60,000 nt of DNA from Polytrichum commune (lineage: Eukaryota; Streptophyta; Polytrichopsida; Polytrichales; Polytrichaceae): positions 14,388,501 to 14,448,500 of the forward strand of contig OX485808.1 in assembly GCA_950295325.1 (NCBI GenBank). Reading direction: 5' to 3'. Within the stretch, counting starts at the first letter, position 1. Every line of letters begins with the position of its first letter. A model generated the notes under the pieces. The model did not search any database and was not told the origin of the DNA. It saw only the letters and a list, made by a program, of their open reading frames with translations. Position numbers and translations under genes: made by a program. Below are positions 1 through 15,200 of this stretch, piece after piece.

Positions 1-234
1 TTGTAATGCATGCCATAGCGGGTATCACAAGTGATGTTGTGTCTTTTTCATATAGAGGATCTGTTGTAAGCGCTAGTTACCAGTTTAGTTTTAGTGAATA
101 TGAAGAACTGAGCAGTCATGATTCCTTATTTTTGATGGATTGGTGCCTTTTGGTTGGGTTTGTCTACTCTGGTCTTGTGTTGTGTTGTGTCTTCATTGGT
201 GTGCCAGCTAATGTATTTTATTCCACCTTATTAG
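1..234 (+). other. Intron of the TRRAP/Tra1 gene, cut by the window start
   Basis: The first coding exon of the TRRAP gene seen here starts at 235 after a TTAG acceptor at 231-234. The preceding bases are AT-rich and nothing in them resembles TRRAP. They are read as the 3' part of an intron whose donor lies before the window. The open frame that crosses positions 6-302 is out of frame with the conserved protein and is not coding. Confidence 0.8.
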
Positions 235-3200
235 GAACTTCTGGTGGCCACACGCCATGTTCTTGCAACAGACTTCAGAAGGGGCTTCTTCCCTCAGATT
301 GACACACTGTTGGATGAGAGGTAATCTGGACGTAGAATTTTTTAATCAAGATCTCTTTTATAAGCTGGGATGCAATTCAAGTTGAAGCAGTTGTGCAGCA
401 CACAATTAGTTATGATTGTGTGCATTTCGTTGCAAAATGTATATCCTGCTGGGGGCTAATGACAGGAAATGGTGTGAGCTTGATACATTCTTACTTTTAC
501 AGTACATTATCTTGCAGGGTTTTAGTTGGAACTGGAAGGGCCTGCTATGAGACACTCAGGCCGCTAGCTTACAGTCTTCTTGCAGAATTAATACACCATG
601 TTCGCCTTGATCTCTCTCTTCCACAGGTTCTTTCTAAACCCTCAGAATCTCTATTGCAAATTATATCAAAAGATCCTACAATGCTATATGTTATAGATAC
701 TCTGACAGATACTAATACATAAGAGTTTCTGTTTTTGCAGCTCTCTCGAATTGTGTACCTTTTCTCGAGGAATGTGCATGACTCTTCTCTTCCTCTGAGC
801 GTTCAGACAACATGTGTTCGCCTCATGCTTAATCTGGTAATTGCTGATACCAATCATGCTTAAGAAAGTTCTATTTTGTGACATTTGTAAACATGCATGC
901 CAGAATCATGACATGTGAAGTTTTTTTCTTGGTAGCAAATTTGAGTCACCTTGTTTAGAAAGGGGCATGTATGTGGGTCATGTTTTTTCTTCTAAGTTTC
1001 CAATATATTCTATCTAGTAGTTCCTTCATTTGAAGGCTATATTTGCTTGCGAAGTGGGATCTGTTTGGTTACGTCTGAAGCCAAGTGACACTTGGTGGAC
1101 AGGTGGAAACTATCTTTGGTCGAAGAGTTGATCATCATAGTAGAGAAGAAGGTCGGGCACTTCTGGTGAGTATTGCACAAAGTGTTTCTGGTTGGTTTGA
1201 TATATGTTTTAAAAGTTTTAATGTATTAAACTTACGGTGGAGCAAGATGCTCCTTTCAATTAAGAGTGGTGCCAGTGGCCTAATGATCAGCCTTGATGCT
1301 TTTGTTTTATGTGCAATGGTTGGAATTCAAAAGTCTGATATAAACTTCACATCTTGTAGCATTCCAGATATTTAGGGGACAGAGTTATTGAATGAACAAC
1401 TGTCTTTTCTTCAGCTACATTTTAAACTTGCCATCGTGTCACTTGTCTAAAATTGTCAAGGTTTTAGTAAATTTTTGTTATTTTCAACATTCTCACTATT
1501 TGTTGCAGTTTATAGCTGTGATAATCAATTATCGTTTTCTATTGTCAGCCTGAGCTCTGCTCATGCCTACTCTGTGGAATTGCTTGTCTGCCACAGGGGC
1601 GAATTTTGGATGCATTTGTCAGCAAATTTGGAACATTGAAGCATAGCATTCCTCAGGTGAATATACCTGTATTTGGACTTGTTCAATGCAGCCCCCTTAC
1701 AGCTTGGATATAAATGTGTATTAGCCTTGCATGCTTGCACCTGTTATGTTTTTCCCAGATGCAGCTTCACAAGCTTTCTTTGCTTGCACAATTGTGCTGT
1801 TAACTGCAGTTACTTGAGGAGGATGGTGAAGATGGAAAAGAACGTCGCACTTTACGCTCTAGGCTGGAGCTTCCAGTTCAGGTATGTGGAGCAAAGTCTG
1901 TTAAGACTTGTAGTCAGATTAATAAATAAACCTTGTACCTCCCATAACATGTGCATCTCCTTTTGGTTGGTGGGTGTTTGCTAGTTTGCCAGTGTGGTAG
2001 CTTTAGCATCTGCGTTTTGGATGAAGTTATGAAGTCTAATCATTTTCCCATCAATTAACTGAGTTATTATAAATTTACTCATTATTTTCTAGTCATTTAT
2101 AAGATCCTCTAGTGCGTGGTTCTTTCATTGTACCTATATGACACTAAGGTATTGTTGGTTTGCAGGCTGCCTTGAATTTGCAGGTGCCACCAGAGCATTC
2201 CAAGGAAGTAATGGATTGCAAGCAGCTTCTCAAGACGCTCATTATGGGTAACCCACTTCTACTTCTTTTCTTCTTAATATTCCCTGGTCAAGAGTAGGTG
2301 TCCATTTCATGTCCTCTATGGTTGATATTAATCCTTTTATCTTTCGAACTGCGAAGGTTTGCCATTATTCGTCCTCCATAGTGCTTCTAAAATTCTGTGA
2401 TGCTGTTGTCAGGAATGAAGACTTTGGTCTGGAGCATTACTCATTTCAATGCCAGCCAGCTGCCACCCCAGCTACCGGGGTCTGCCAGCCCTGGTGGCAT
2501 GAAAGGCATGAGAGAGGAAGAGGTGAGCCGTAAGCCATTTACTTTGTTTCTCTTTCTTGACAGAGGAAGTTTCATTGTGTAGCTTTGTCTCTTGCTTTAA
2601 GGAACGAGTCTTAACTTTATAACTCCTTGATATTGCTTTGCCTTATCTCTGCTGGCATCTTTGCTATGGATGTTATCCTTAACGCAATTGCACATTGTGA
2701 TACATTGCTGTGTATTCAGGTCCGCCTTGCATCAGGCATACTAAAAGGAGGGCTTCACTGTCTGGCGCTCTTCAAGGAGAAGGATGAAGAAAAGGAAATG
2801 TATTCTCACTATTCCTCAGTTTTCGCTGTAATGGAGCACCGGAATCTCATGGACATGTTTTCCCTCTGTATGCCTCAGTTGTTTGATTGCATGCTTGCGA
2901 ACCTACAGCTCCTGCAGATCTTTTCAACTCTTCTGTACACACCCAAGGTGAAATTCCAACTTTTAAACAAATTCATTTCTCTATGAATTGTTTCCTGTAG
3001 ACCTTGTTTATAAGTGCTCTGTTGTGGTTGTTCTGGATATAATATTTGACCATTGGGCATCAGATAGAATCCTAAGCAGGGACATTGTAACATGTAAAGG
3101 ATTTCATTCCATTTGACTGAATTTGTCACCTCAACTTACCCTCCAATGGGTTGAAGGGTGCGCAGGTCACTAGGCATTTTGCAGATGTGCTGGTAAACTA

Positions 3201-6200
3201 TCTGGTGACCAGCAAATTGGACACTCTGAAACAGCCAGATACTCCTGCAGCAAAGCTTGTATTGCAGCTTTTCAGATTCCTCTTTGTTGCTGTTGCCAAG
3301 TTTTCAGCTGATTGTGAGAGGGTGCTACAGCCTCATGTCATAACACTCATGGAATCTTGCATGAAAAATGCTACAGAGGTGGACAAGCCCCTTGGATACA
3401 TGCAACTTCTGCGCATCATGTTTCGTGCTCTTTCTGGTGGAAAATTTGAGCTCCTCTTCCGGGAGTTCATTCCAACGCTACAGCCATGCTTGAACATGCT
3501 CCTTGCTATGGTCGAAGGCCCTACAGGCTTGGATATGATAGATTTGGTAGTCGAACTATGTCTTACTCTCCCTGCACGACTAAGTTCTCTTCTCCCTCAT
3601 TTGCATCGCTTGATGAAGCCACTAGTGCTTGCCCTTGGGGGCAGTGATGAACTTGTTGGTCTAGGGCTGCGGACACTTGAATTTTGGATTGACAGCTTAA
3701 ATCCAGAATTTCTTGAGCCTAGTATGGCTACTGTGATGTCAGACCTTATTTTGACCCTCTGGTCACATCTTCGACCAAAGCCATACCCGTGGGGTGCTAA
3801 AGCGCTTCAGCTGCTGGGAAAATTAGGAGGTCGGAATCGACGGTTTTTAAAGGAACCTTTATCACTAGAATGTAAAGAGAATCCGGAACACGGGCTTCGA
3901 TTAATCTTAACATTTGAGCCCACAACATCCTTCCTTGTTCCACTTGACAGGTGTATTTATCTTGCTCGAGCAGCTGTAATGGGGTCACAGGTGGGCGTGG
4001 ATTCTTTTTACCGAAAACACGCTCTGAAATTCTTAAGGGTGTGCTTAGCCTCTGTATTGAATTTGAAGGGGAATGTTGGGGGTGAAGGAGTCACACCTGG
4101 CCAGCTCAGCACTATGTTTATCACATCTGTTGATCCAGCTCGACGTAGGGCGGAAAATCCTAACGTGAAGGTTCTACTTGCTCCCTGCCTTATCTAATTC
4201 ATGTTGTCTGGCTTATCTGCTATCTTTTGTTTCAGCAGTTGTCATCAATTTTTGAGTTATTGCCCTTGATTATGTGTAAGGAAAAAGGTCATTTTAGGTC
4301 AACACATTTACACTGTGTACATAGATAGATGTTGGCACAATTGGGGAGAAGTGGTGCTGAGTTTAAGGATAAGTGCGAGTGCAATGGACTCAAATGCAGC
4401 TTTGGGTACTTAAAAAGTGGGGTTAAGATGAAGGATGTTTTGAGCTTGCTTATATCTAGGAGGCGCATTTAATGTTTTAGTGGATGCAAATTCAAGTAAA
4501 ACACTGTGAAGGCCTTGAAATGTAGTATATGGACATAGACTATGTATTGTACAGAGTTTCTTAACATGTACATAGAACCTATTTTGACAGGTTGACCTGG
4601 GAGTAAAGACCAAGACTCAGCTGATGGCTGAAAGAAGTGTCTTCAAGGTGCTTCTCATGACAGTCATTGCTGCAAGTGTTGAAACGGACTTGCAAGATGG
4701 GAAGGATGACTTTGCTGCAAACATATGTCGTCATTTTGCAATGATCTTTCATGTAGATTCAGCTGCAAACAATCCTGGAGGAAGTTCTGGTCCACACAGC
4801 AGTATTGGGGCCTCTGGTGTGGCTGGTTCAGGGATAAATGCCAAGACTCGCAGCAATCGTGCTCAAGCAAACCTGAAAGAACTGGACCCTCTCATCTTTC
4901 TGGATGCCCTCGTGGCAGTTTTGGCTGATGAGAATCGAGCACATGCAAAGGCTGCTTTGAATGGACTCAATATTTTTGCTGAAACACTGCTCCTTTTGGC
5001 ACGCTCCAAGCACACAGGAATTCTTACTCCTCGAGGAGTTAGCACTCCAGGAACGCCCATGATGGTTTCAAGCCCATCCATGAATCCTGTGTATTCTCCT
5101 CCACCAGGAGTGAGGGTCCCTGTTTTTGAGCAACTGCTTCCTCGCCTCTTGCATTGTTGCTATGGGAGCACATGGCAGGCTCAGATGGGAGGTGTGATGG
5201 GACTTGGAGCGCTGGTTGGGAAAGCCACTGTAGACATGTTGTGTCAATTTCAGGTGCCTTACTGCGGATCTTTTTGTGGGTCAAGAGTTGCATTAGTGAA
5301 GAGATCTTTTGGTTTCATTGCTAAGTGCTTTTCGAGGTTTTTTTTGAATCCTGCTATGCATGAAGAGCATATGGAATTACTTCTATCTGATGTACTGTAC
5401 TGACTCTGAGGATGCATGTACAGTTTGAATCAGATGAGTTGAAGTGACTTTGAGATTGAAATGGGAAATCTTAATTTGCTACAGGTCCGGGCTGTTCGGG
5501 CATTGATATATGTGTTAAAGCGATTGCCCCCACATGCTAATGTAGAGCAAGAGGAGGCAAGTCAAGTGTTGACTCAAGTTTTGCGAGTTGTTAACAACGT
5601 GGATGAAAGCAATAATGAGCCACGGAGGCAGAGCTTTCAAGGGGTTGTTGATGTGCTTGCAGGGGAGCTGTTCAACTCAAATGCAAGTTACATAGTCCGA
5701 AAAAATATTCAGTCGTGCCTTGCACTGTTGGCAAGCCGGACAGGCAGTGAGGTTTCAGAGTTGCTGGAACCCCTTTACCAGCCACTGCTGCAGCCTCTGG
5801 TGATAAGGCCTCTTCGAAGCAAGCATGCCGAACAGCAAGTATGTTATTTACTGCGCTGGTCTCACAATGAAATGCATCATCATTGTGATTAGGATGCAGT
5901 TTGAAAAATTCTGTATTGGATCTATTTTTTGTATAAGTCACATTCATTTTGAGGGGAGTGTTTAGATTTGTATTGCCCCCTTCTGAGAACAACTAAGTGC
6001 CTTATTCAACTCCCAAATGATCTTGACCTTTGGCAATTAGTTGAGCATATACCTTGTCTGAATTTCACGAAATCTGCACATAACTGGCATATCAGTCAGA
6101 CATGCATTTTCAGATTCTGGAGATGCATGCTTTCATTCTGGAGATTCAAGGGTTAGTTTTCACACAACCTCACTGTTGCAAATGTGTCAGTACCTGTCTA

Positions 6201-9200
6201 TCATTTTCTTCTCAACATTAAGCATACAAGAGTTCTTAAAACAAGGCATGTGAGGCAAGGGAGGTATTCTATAGTCTCCCAGCACTTAGATTCTGAGAAC
6301 GGAACTTTCTGATGATGGAAACAATTTGTCTGACAATGTTGATTATGAATTTTTAAGTGGTATTCTCCACTGTCTACTCAAGGTGCTTTTCAAAGCTTAA
6401 GCAGCAAGCATTCACTTTTGTCATGCAGATATCAAGGGGAGGTATATGACTGTTACTGACCACTTGAGTTGTGTGGTCACAGGTTGGGACTGTGATGGCT
6501 CTGAACTTCTGCCTTGCACTGCGGCCACCACTTCTGAAGATGAGACCTGAACTTATCAACCTTCTACAGGAGTCACTTCAAATTGCAGAAGCTGATGAAT
6601 CAGTTCTGAATGGCAAATTCATGAACCCCAAAATGGCTGCAACACTGACTAAATTACGAACTGTGTGCATAGAGCTTCTTTGCACAGCGATGGCGTGGGC
6701 AGATTTTAAAACCCAAAGTCATGCAGATTTAAGATCACGGATCATTGCTATGTTTTTCAAGTCACTCACTTGCCGCACGCCTGAGATTGTTGCTGTTGCC
6801 AAGGAAGGTCTCCGTCAGGTGAGGTTTTCTTTCTAAGACTTTCTTGTTATGAACAATCACTCATTGGGTTGGTCTGTTAATATAGTCTGACTCGATAATA
6901 AGGCTACACATATTCATAGCCTACAAACCCAGGGAGCTTTGTAATACAAGTGGCACCAAATTCTTAGAGGACGGACAACTGCACCATAATTTCTATCCAT
7001 GTCCTTGTTTTTGCCTGCCCATACTATCTGAGACCCATTTGAATGGGTGTGAGTATTGGACTCTCATTTGATACCTGGTTTTTTAGTGGACAGAGTTGTC
7101 TGATCTGCATATGAAGTCTTCAGATATTACATCATTGAAGGATCCTAGAGCTCAAGAATGTATTAAAGCTAGTGATTGTCAGAGGCTCTGACTTTGGGAT
7201 ATGTGTACAGGTAATTCAGCAACAGAAGATGCCTAAAGAGCTGCTTCAAAGTAGTTTGCGGCCAATTTTAGTAAACCTGGCGCACTACAAGAACTTGACA
7301 ATGCCGCTACTACAGGGTCTGGCTCGATTGCTGGAACTTCTGTCCAACTGGTTCAATGTCACTCTTGGAGAGAAGCTCATGGAGCACCTCAAGAAGTGGC
7401 TAGAACCTGAAAAACTTTCTGCATCACAAAAGTCTTGGAAAGCTGGGGAGGAACCTAAGATTGCTGGAGGTACAACAAAATAGTTATGCCATTAGCCTAT
7501 TCTGTGGCTTCTCGAGTAGTACAGTATTTCTTTGTTGAAGGTTATGTCATATGTTACTGATATTTGTTTTGAAGCTTGGCAGAGTAGTTAATTTTAACTG
7601 CAGTCTACTGTCCTTTGGATGCACTTCTTAAAGAGTTCACTGAATAGCAGTGAACGAATGTGAGAGTGCTTGTTTTTGCTGGAAGCTCAGAGGATGTTGG
7701 ACCTTCTGTTTCATGCTATCAGATTTTGAAGTTGTTGTGGGTATTGCAGCAATTATTGAGCTTTTTCACCTCCTTCCAGCAGCCGCTGGCAAGTTTCTGG
7801 ACCAACTTGTGACCTTGACCATGCAGCTAGAGGCTGCTCTCCCAGCCAGTCAGGTTTACAGTGAATTGAACAGCCCTTATCGTCTCCCACTCACGAAGTT
7901 TCTGAATCGTTATGCATCTGAGGCAGTAGATTACTTCCTTGGTCGCCTCACTCAGCCAACTGTATTCCGGCGGTATGGTTTGACTTTGATCTTGTGTGCG
8001 CTATTTGTCTTTTAAGTTCTGAGCATCTGTTCCTTTTATTTCAGCAATGTATGATATTTGAAATCACTGAGCAACCATTTCTATATCACCACTCTCTGGT
8101 ACTTAGCTCATCAATCATTTGTTATTCTAATATAAGAATATTCTGGTTTGTAGGGTTGCTCTCTACATGACATAGATGTACACCATGCCTACTCTCCAGT
8201 TCTCACATGTATTTGCGATAGTTAGTCTCACTATAATCTGGCTTAACAACTCATATTTCTTGATGAGAACAGATTCATGGACATCATTCAATCAGAAGCA
8301 GGGCAACCCCTACGTGAGGAACTGGCTCGCTCTCCCAGTAAAATCATTCAGAGCGCATTTCCGCCAGCTGATGAAACTACAGCAGGTGGGGCAGATAGTG
8401 GAACTGGTACTCCAGGGGCAGTTGCAGCACAGACAACAGCAGACGCTCAGTTTCTAGGAGTGGCGCTTGTGTCTGCACTAGTGAAACTATCACCGGATTG
8501 GTTGACTAACAACCGGTTGGTCTTTGATGCGTTGGTAAGGCTATGGCAGTCCCCTGCACGGCAAGCCCGTCTCATCAATGAACAGGGCCTGAGTTTGAAC
8601 CAGGCAAGCATTCTATTTTCCTGTAAACAAGATCTGGACTTTGTTTCTGCTTTGTACAAAGAGATGTGGTACTCTACATTAAACATTCTTAGTTTCAATT
8701 GCACACAAAGTCAAAGCTGCAACTTTTGGAACCTCATTACTGTCAATGAGGTATGTACTGCAAGTTATTAAATACATAATCAATATATAAGTAGAATCAA
8801 AGAGATCTATTTCAAACATGAAGAGCAGAGGTTGATTTGGTGTGCTGCTGAAATTTGGGTGAGGAATATCATGAATTTCTAAATGTTGGACTAAAACATG
8901 TTTAGGAAATGTTTGTATCATAAGTGAAGGAGGTGTGTTTTGAAGTTAAAACTGAATACCTTGACATCGAAAAACTGAGGCAAGATTACAACATGAATGA
9001 ATCCCTTTGGTTTTTTTAGAATAGACTTACAACTTTAACTGTATTTCCTTCCAAAAGTGGGTTTTCCTGCTAACTTTAAATTTGTTTTCAAGCATGACCA
9101 GGTGAAGGAAAGTAAGCGACTGGTAAAATGTTTCCTGAATTATCTGAAGCATGACAAGGCTGAGGTCAATGTTCTTTTTGAGATGCTTTCCATATTCTTG

Positions 9201-12200
9201 GTCCGGACACGTATTGACTACACTTTTTTGAAGGAGTTTTTCATGGTGGAGGTGTGTAACTTTTGCAACCTACACCTTATCTATTTAAAATCTTTATTGC
9301 ACTGAACTATGTGTTGCATTTTTGTGGTAGCCTGCAGTGTTTGGAGGACATAAAATTTTCCTGGCCTAAGTAAATTATATTCAGTATGCTGTATGTTAGG
9401 CTTATGTGACCTTGGTCTATACCTCAGCCCTTGGATGAACTTGTCATGCAATTGTGAATAGGCTTCTGTGCAAAAGGGTAGAGCCTAATGTCAGCTGAGA
9501 AAATGATCTGAATAAGAGATAGAAGTGGGTCTAGCGGTAGAGACAAATATAGGTGGACTAATAAATTCATGTAGTGGGATGGTATTCTATGTAAACCCTT
9601 CATGAGTCCACCTGACATTAAAATCTTCAATGCAAATCTTTCGTACAATGTAGATATACACATGCGCTTCAGAAAGTTTAGTGATCCATATATGACAATG
9701 TTGGCGTCTACTGGAGAAGGGCTTGTCATTTGAAGCTTGAAGTGTCTTTAGCAACTGTAGTGTTATCTAAAGTGGGAGAGGATTCAATTGCCTTTCTACT
9801 TGCTTTACTGACGCTAGCCTTGTTTATGGATATTGGACATGGCAAACTCAACACAGGTAGGAGAGGGATACAGTCCTGCGGAGAAGAAGGAAGTGCTGCT
9901 TTGCTTTTTGGATCTTTTCCAGACAAAAAGATTAGCCCAGGATGTGTTAGTCGTGGCCATGCAGATGCTCATTCTGCCAATGCTGAGTCACTCCTTCCAG
10001 AATAACCAGAGTTGGGATGTTGTAGATACTGGTATAATAAAGACTATTATTGAGAAACTTCTTGACCCACCAGAAGAAGTTAGTACTGATTATGATGAAT
10101 CTTTGCGAATTGAGTTGCTTCAATTGGCTACTCTGCTGCTGAAGCATCTGCCAAATGACCTTGTTCACCACCGCAAGGAGCTCATCAAATTTGGCTGGAA
10201 TCATCTGAAGCGAGAGGAAAGTGCTAGCAAGCAGTGGGCGTTTGTGAATGTTTGCCAGTTTCTGGAGGCCTATCAAGCGCCAGAGAAGATTATATTGCAG
10301 GTTAGTGTGTTGCTTCTCGTAAAGCAATTGGGCGAAGAGGTTATTATAGCTCTGCTTGTGAATTAGAGCAATAGGTTTTCAATGAGGTACTTGTTTGTGC
10401 TATTAATTGTTGTTCACATTGTTACCAACTTGCCTCTTATGTAGGTTTTTGTTGCGCTTCTGCGAACTTGTCAACCGGAGAATCGGGTATTGGTCAAACA
10501 AGCTCTTGATATCCTGATGCCTGCTCTCCCTCGACGCCTGCCGTTGGGTGAAAACAGAATCCCCATATGGATTCGCTATACCAAGAAAATTTTAGTTGAG
10601 GAGGGGCACTCGGTGCCCAATCTTATCCATATTTTCCAGCTTTTGGTCCGGCATGCGGACCTCTTCTACATTTGTCGTGCCCAATTTGTCCCACAGATGG
10701 TGAATTCATTGAGCCGTCTTGGTTTACCTCAAAACACTCCACCAGAGAATCGACGTCTTGCTATTGACCTTGCTGGTTTGGTAGTGATGTGGGAGAAGCG
10801 GAGACAGGCTGAAGCCAAAGGAAGTGGGACAGAGGGAGATGGGCAGAGCAGGTCTACTACTGTGGAGGGACAGGGTGGTGGAGAGGGAGCAGCAGCAGCT
10901 TTAGGCTCAAAACGCACTGTGGATACTTCAAGCCTGTCTGGCATTGGAGATGCAGGAGGAGTAGCTGTTGGTTCTAAGCGCTCTGCTGAAACTGCAAGTC
11001 TCACTGGTATTGGGGATGATATGAGTAAACGAACAAAATCTGAGTCTGGTTTGCCTGCTCTTACTGGAATGTCCCCAAATTTACCAACAGGTCCCAGCAG
11101 CTCAATACCGAATATTGGTACGCCTGGTTCTATGGGACAGGCTGATGAGGAGTTCAAACCCAATGCAGCAATGGAGGAGATGATAATCAACTTTCTGATC
11201 CGGGTTTGAAATCCTTGCCTTGCATATGTAGATTACTGAATTTTTTATTGTCAAAGAGTGTTCCACTCACTCCTGTTAGTCTAGACCCTGTCTTGGAAGT
11301 TTTTCCAGAAAATCTGCATACTCATTGTTATACTTTTAACAACTCAAAATTTTGTATCTGCAGGTGGCTTTGGTAACTGAGCCCAAGGATAAAGAAACAG
11401 TGGCCATGTATAAGCAGGCATTGGACCTTCTGACTCAAGCATTGGAGGTGTGGCCGCATGCAAATGTAAAATTCAATTACCTGGAGAAAATATTATCAGC
11501 ACAACAGCCAGCTGGGCAAAGCAAGGATCCAGCGACAGCGCTAGCACAAGGGCTTGATGTGATGAATAAGGCAGTGGAGAAGCAGCCACACTTGTTCATA
11601 CGCAATAATGTTCATCACATTGTCCAGGTATATGAGGGCAGATGTTTTATCTATGTATACCACCAAGTAAATTGGCAATTCCTCCTCTAGCTTCAGCCAG
11701 GAAATGATGGTCTAATCATCGTTCTGTCCTTGGCAGGTACTGGAGCCCTCTTTCAGCTGCAAGTTACCAGAAATTGGAACTTCGCTCTGCACCTTGCTAA
11801 AGATGGTGTTTGAGGCATTTCCAGTGGATGCTCCAGACACCCATCAGGATGTGAAAATTCTGCATCAGAAGGTTGAAGAGCTCATTCAGAAACAATTGGG
11901 GGTTGTAACAACCACCCCATCACAGCCTCCACTTGAATCTCCAGTTGTGAATGGTGTGATCAGCTTCACCCTCAACATTCTGGAGACTCTTGTAGCAGGA
12001 AACAAGCAGTATGTTGACAGATTTATGATGCCTCTGGTGAGGGTATTTCAGCGCCTTGCCCGAGAGATGGTCACTGCATCTGCACAGTTTGCACGCCAGG
12101 TAGGAGCCCTAACTCTTGGTTGCACATCCAGGTTTTACTTATAGCGGGCTATCAACATTTGCACTTGGCATCTGCAGTTGCTTAAAGGGTGTGCAGACTA

Positions 12201-15200
12201 GTTGATAAGAATCAATATTGTCTATTGCTTATATGACAATGTTGGACCTCTCTTTGAATGTGTAGATGTTTTTTCTTGTGATACAGGGCCACAAGTTGGA
12301 GCATGATGCAGCTCTCCAAGCAGGACGTCTTACTGCTGACTCTTCTCTGTCTGTCAGCAACCAAAAGACACTGTTGAAACTTATCAGTGAGCGTGTGTTG
12401 TTATCACCTGAGTGTAAGCGCTTGATTTGTCAAATACTACAAACGGCATTAAGTGAGAAGGGTGCAGACACTGGGGTGCTACTTGCAATATTGGAACTGG
12501 TAAGAGATTGGGTGGAACATGACTTCAAAGGATCTGGGCAGGTTGTCTCTACAGCTGCCTTAAACACCAAGGATGTGGTCACATTCATGCAGCGCCTGGC
12601 ACAAGTTGATTGCTCTGGTATGGCTCCAGCTGTACATGAAGAATGGGATCAGATGTACCTCAAGTTACTGCATCGGCTCTGCTCAGATGCAACAAAGTAA
12701 GAAAGCTGAGCATTGATATGAAAATAATGATTTTGCTATGTAGGATTCACAGAACAGCAAGAATCTTCATAAGTTGTCAAATCTCTTCCAGATGCAATTT
12801 GTCTCATTTGTAAGCTCTGGTCATGGAGTCTGGGTTATATGGTAACCACTTTCTCTCTTTGGTGAACAGGTACTCATTGGCAGTTCGGCAAGAGGTTTTC
12901 CAGAAGGTGGAGCGGCAGTATATGCTTGGACTACAGTCTCGGGATCCAGAGATGCGGCAAAAGTTTTTCGCCCTCTACCATGACTCCATTAGCAAGACGT
13001 TGTTTAACCGTCTGCAATACATTATTCAAACTCAGGAGTGGGAGGCTCTGAGTGATGTTTTTTGGCTAAAGCAGAGTCTTGACCTGTTGCTTGCTATTCT
13101 TGTAGAGCATGAACCCATCACACTTGCTCCAAATTCTGCTCAGGTTAGTTCCAGTGTTCGACATAACGCTGATATTTCATCTGTCTTAGATGGATACGAG
13201 AATTGCATGAGGGTGGTCTGATGTGGAAGTTGGATTTGATGGCGTGGTTTCCCACTTTTGTGGTGAATATTGACCTGCCCTTCTCAACCGTTTCCCCATT
13301 TTACTCAGGTTCCTCCTCTTATGGCATCTGGAGGAGTTCCAGAGCGAGCTGGAATGCAGCAGCAAATGACTGATCCGCCAGATGAACCTGATGGAGCAGC
13401 CCCTACATTCATGGGCATTGTGAACAAGCATGCAAGGTTTTTAAATGAAGTCAGCAAGCTCCAGGTGATTCACTTCAAAAAATAAAAATTCCTCACAAGT
13501 AGCCGATTTACCCAGATTTTGTGATGAACATCTAAGCTGAACTAATCTTTTGTAGTTATAATGTTCGTCATGAGGAAGCTTTTCAATATTTGTATGAACT
13601 TATCTTCTTACAGGTATAATGTTTGCCTAGTGAGGCTGTTCACAATCTTTCTGGATTCTTTTTGCATATTCTTCATACTTCAATGCATTTGATGGTATAT
13701 TTGTCTGCTGATCATTTTTCTGGAATGGTTCAGGTTGCTGATCTGGTGATGCCCTTGAGAGAACTGGCGCACACAGATGCTCATGTTGCCTATCACATGT
13801 GGGTGTTGGTATTTCCCATTGTCTGGGCAACACTCCAGAAAGAGGAGCAAGTCATGCTTGCTAAACCTATGATCACTTTGTTGTCAAAGGACTACCACAG
13901 TAAGCAGCGTGACAAGCGACCAAATGTGGTTCAGGCTCTGCTGGAGGGGCTGTCACTTAGTCAGCCACAGCCTAAGATTCCCAGTGAGCTGATCAAGTTC
14001 TTGGGAAAAACTTACAATGCTTGGCATATTGCAATTTCTCTTCTGGAGAGCCATGTAATGCTATTTCCACAGGTAGTGTAATTTATTCAAGTTATTTGTA
14101 CAAAGTGCTGCTCCAGATTCCAATTTTTCTGGTAACTCATTACTCCTGACAATGTCAGTATTAAGGAAGGCTGACTAGGGTCTAACTATCTAATCACTAG
14201 ATGTTGAACATCTAGAAATTCTCTTCTGTTTCTGCAGTTTGGATAGCTTGTCACATATCATATCTTTTAATTTTCCTAGTTGGTATCATTTTCATATTCA
14301 ACTTTCTGGCTTTGACTAACAATCTGATCACAATCCAGGAAACAAGGTGTTTTGATGCTCTAGCTGAGCTTTACCGCATGCTGAATGAAGAGGATGTGCG
14401 CTATGGACTGTGGAAGCGTCGTACTATCACACCAGATACAAGGGCAGGCCTTTCATTGCTCCAGCACGGCTTGTGGCAGCGAGCCCAGGACATATTTTAT
14501 AATGCCATGAATAAGGCAACTCAGGTATTAAGATTTGCAGCTGTTATAGGTGTTCTACTACGGTGATGATAAATTTTGTTACTAGCAGCCAGTTCAAGGT
14601 CTTTGAAGTTCTGATTATTCACCTGTTCTCTGCAAAGGAGTGCAGCCAATCCTCTGAAATATTTTTCTTGTATCTTATTATTCCTTTCACCTCATCTCCT
14701 TCCTGCTGATTTTGTTTTTGCAGGGTTCATACAACTCTGGAGTCGTCTCTAAGGCTGAGATGTGTCTTTGGGAGGAGCAATGGAAGGCGTGTGCAAAACA
14801 GCTCAATCAGTGGGAAGTACTGGTTGATTTTGGTCGCAGTGTAGAGAATTACGATATATTGCTCGACACCCTGTGGAAGATACCGGACTGGGCATTGCTC
14901 AAGGACAACGTCTTGCCCAAAGCACAGGTTGATGATTCACCAAAAAAATGCATGGTGCAGGCATATGCAGCACTCAATGAAGGTAGTTTAGCTAGTGTGC
15001 AAGAAGCTGATAATCGTGTTGGACAAGGAGTGGAATTGGCACTGCACCAGTGGTGGCAATTACCAGAGATGGCTGTTCAGTCTCACATTCCTCTTCTACA
15101 GCAATTTCAGCAGCTTGTTGAACTTCAGGAGTCAGCTCGGGTGCTCCTGGAAATTGGGAATGGGAACAAACCTCAGTCTCAAGGGACAGGACAGGTGCCA

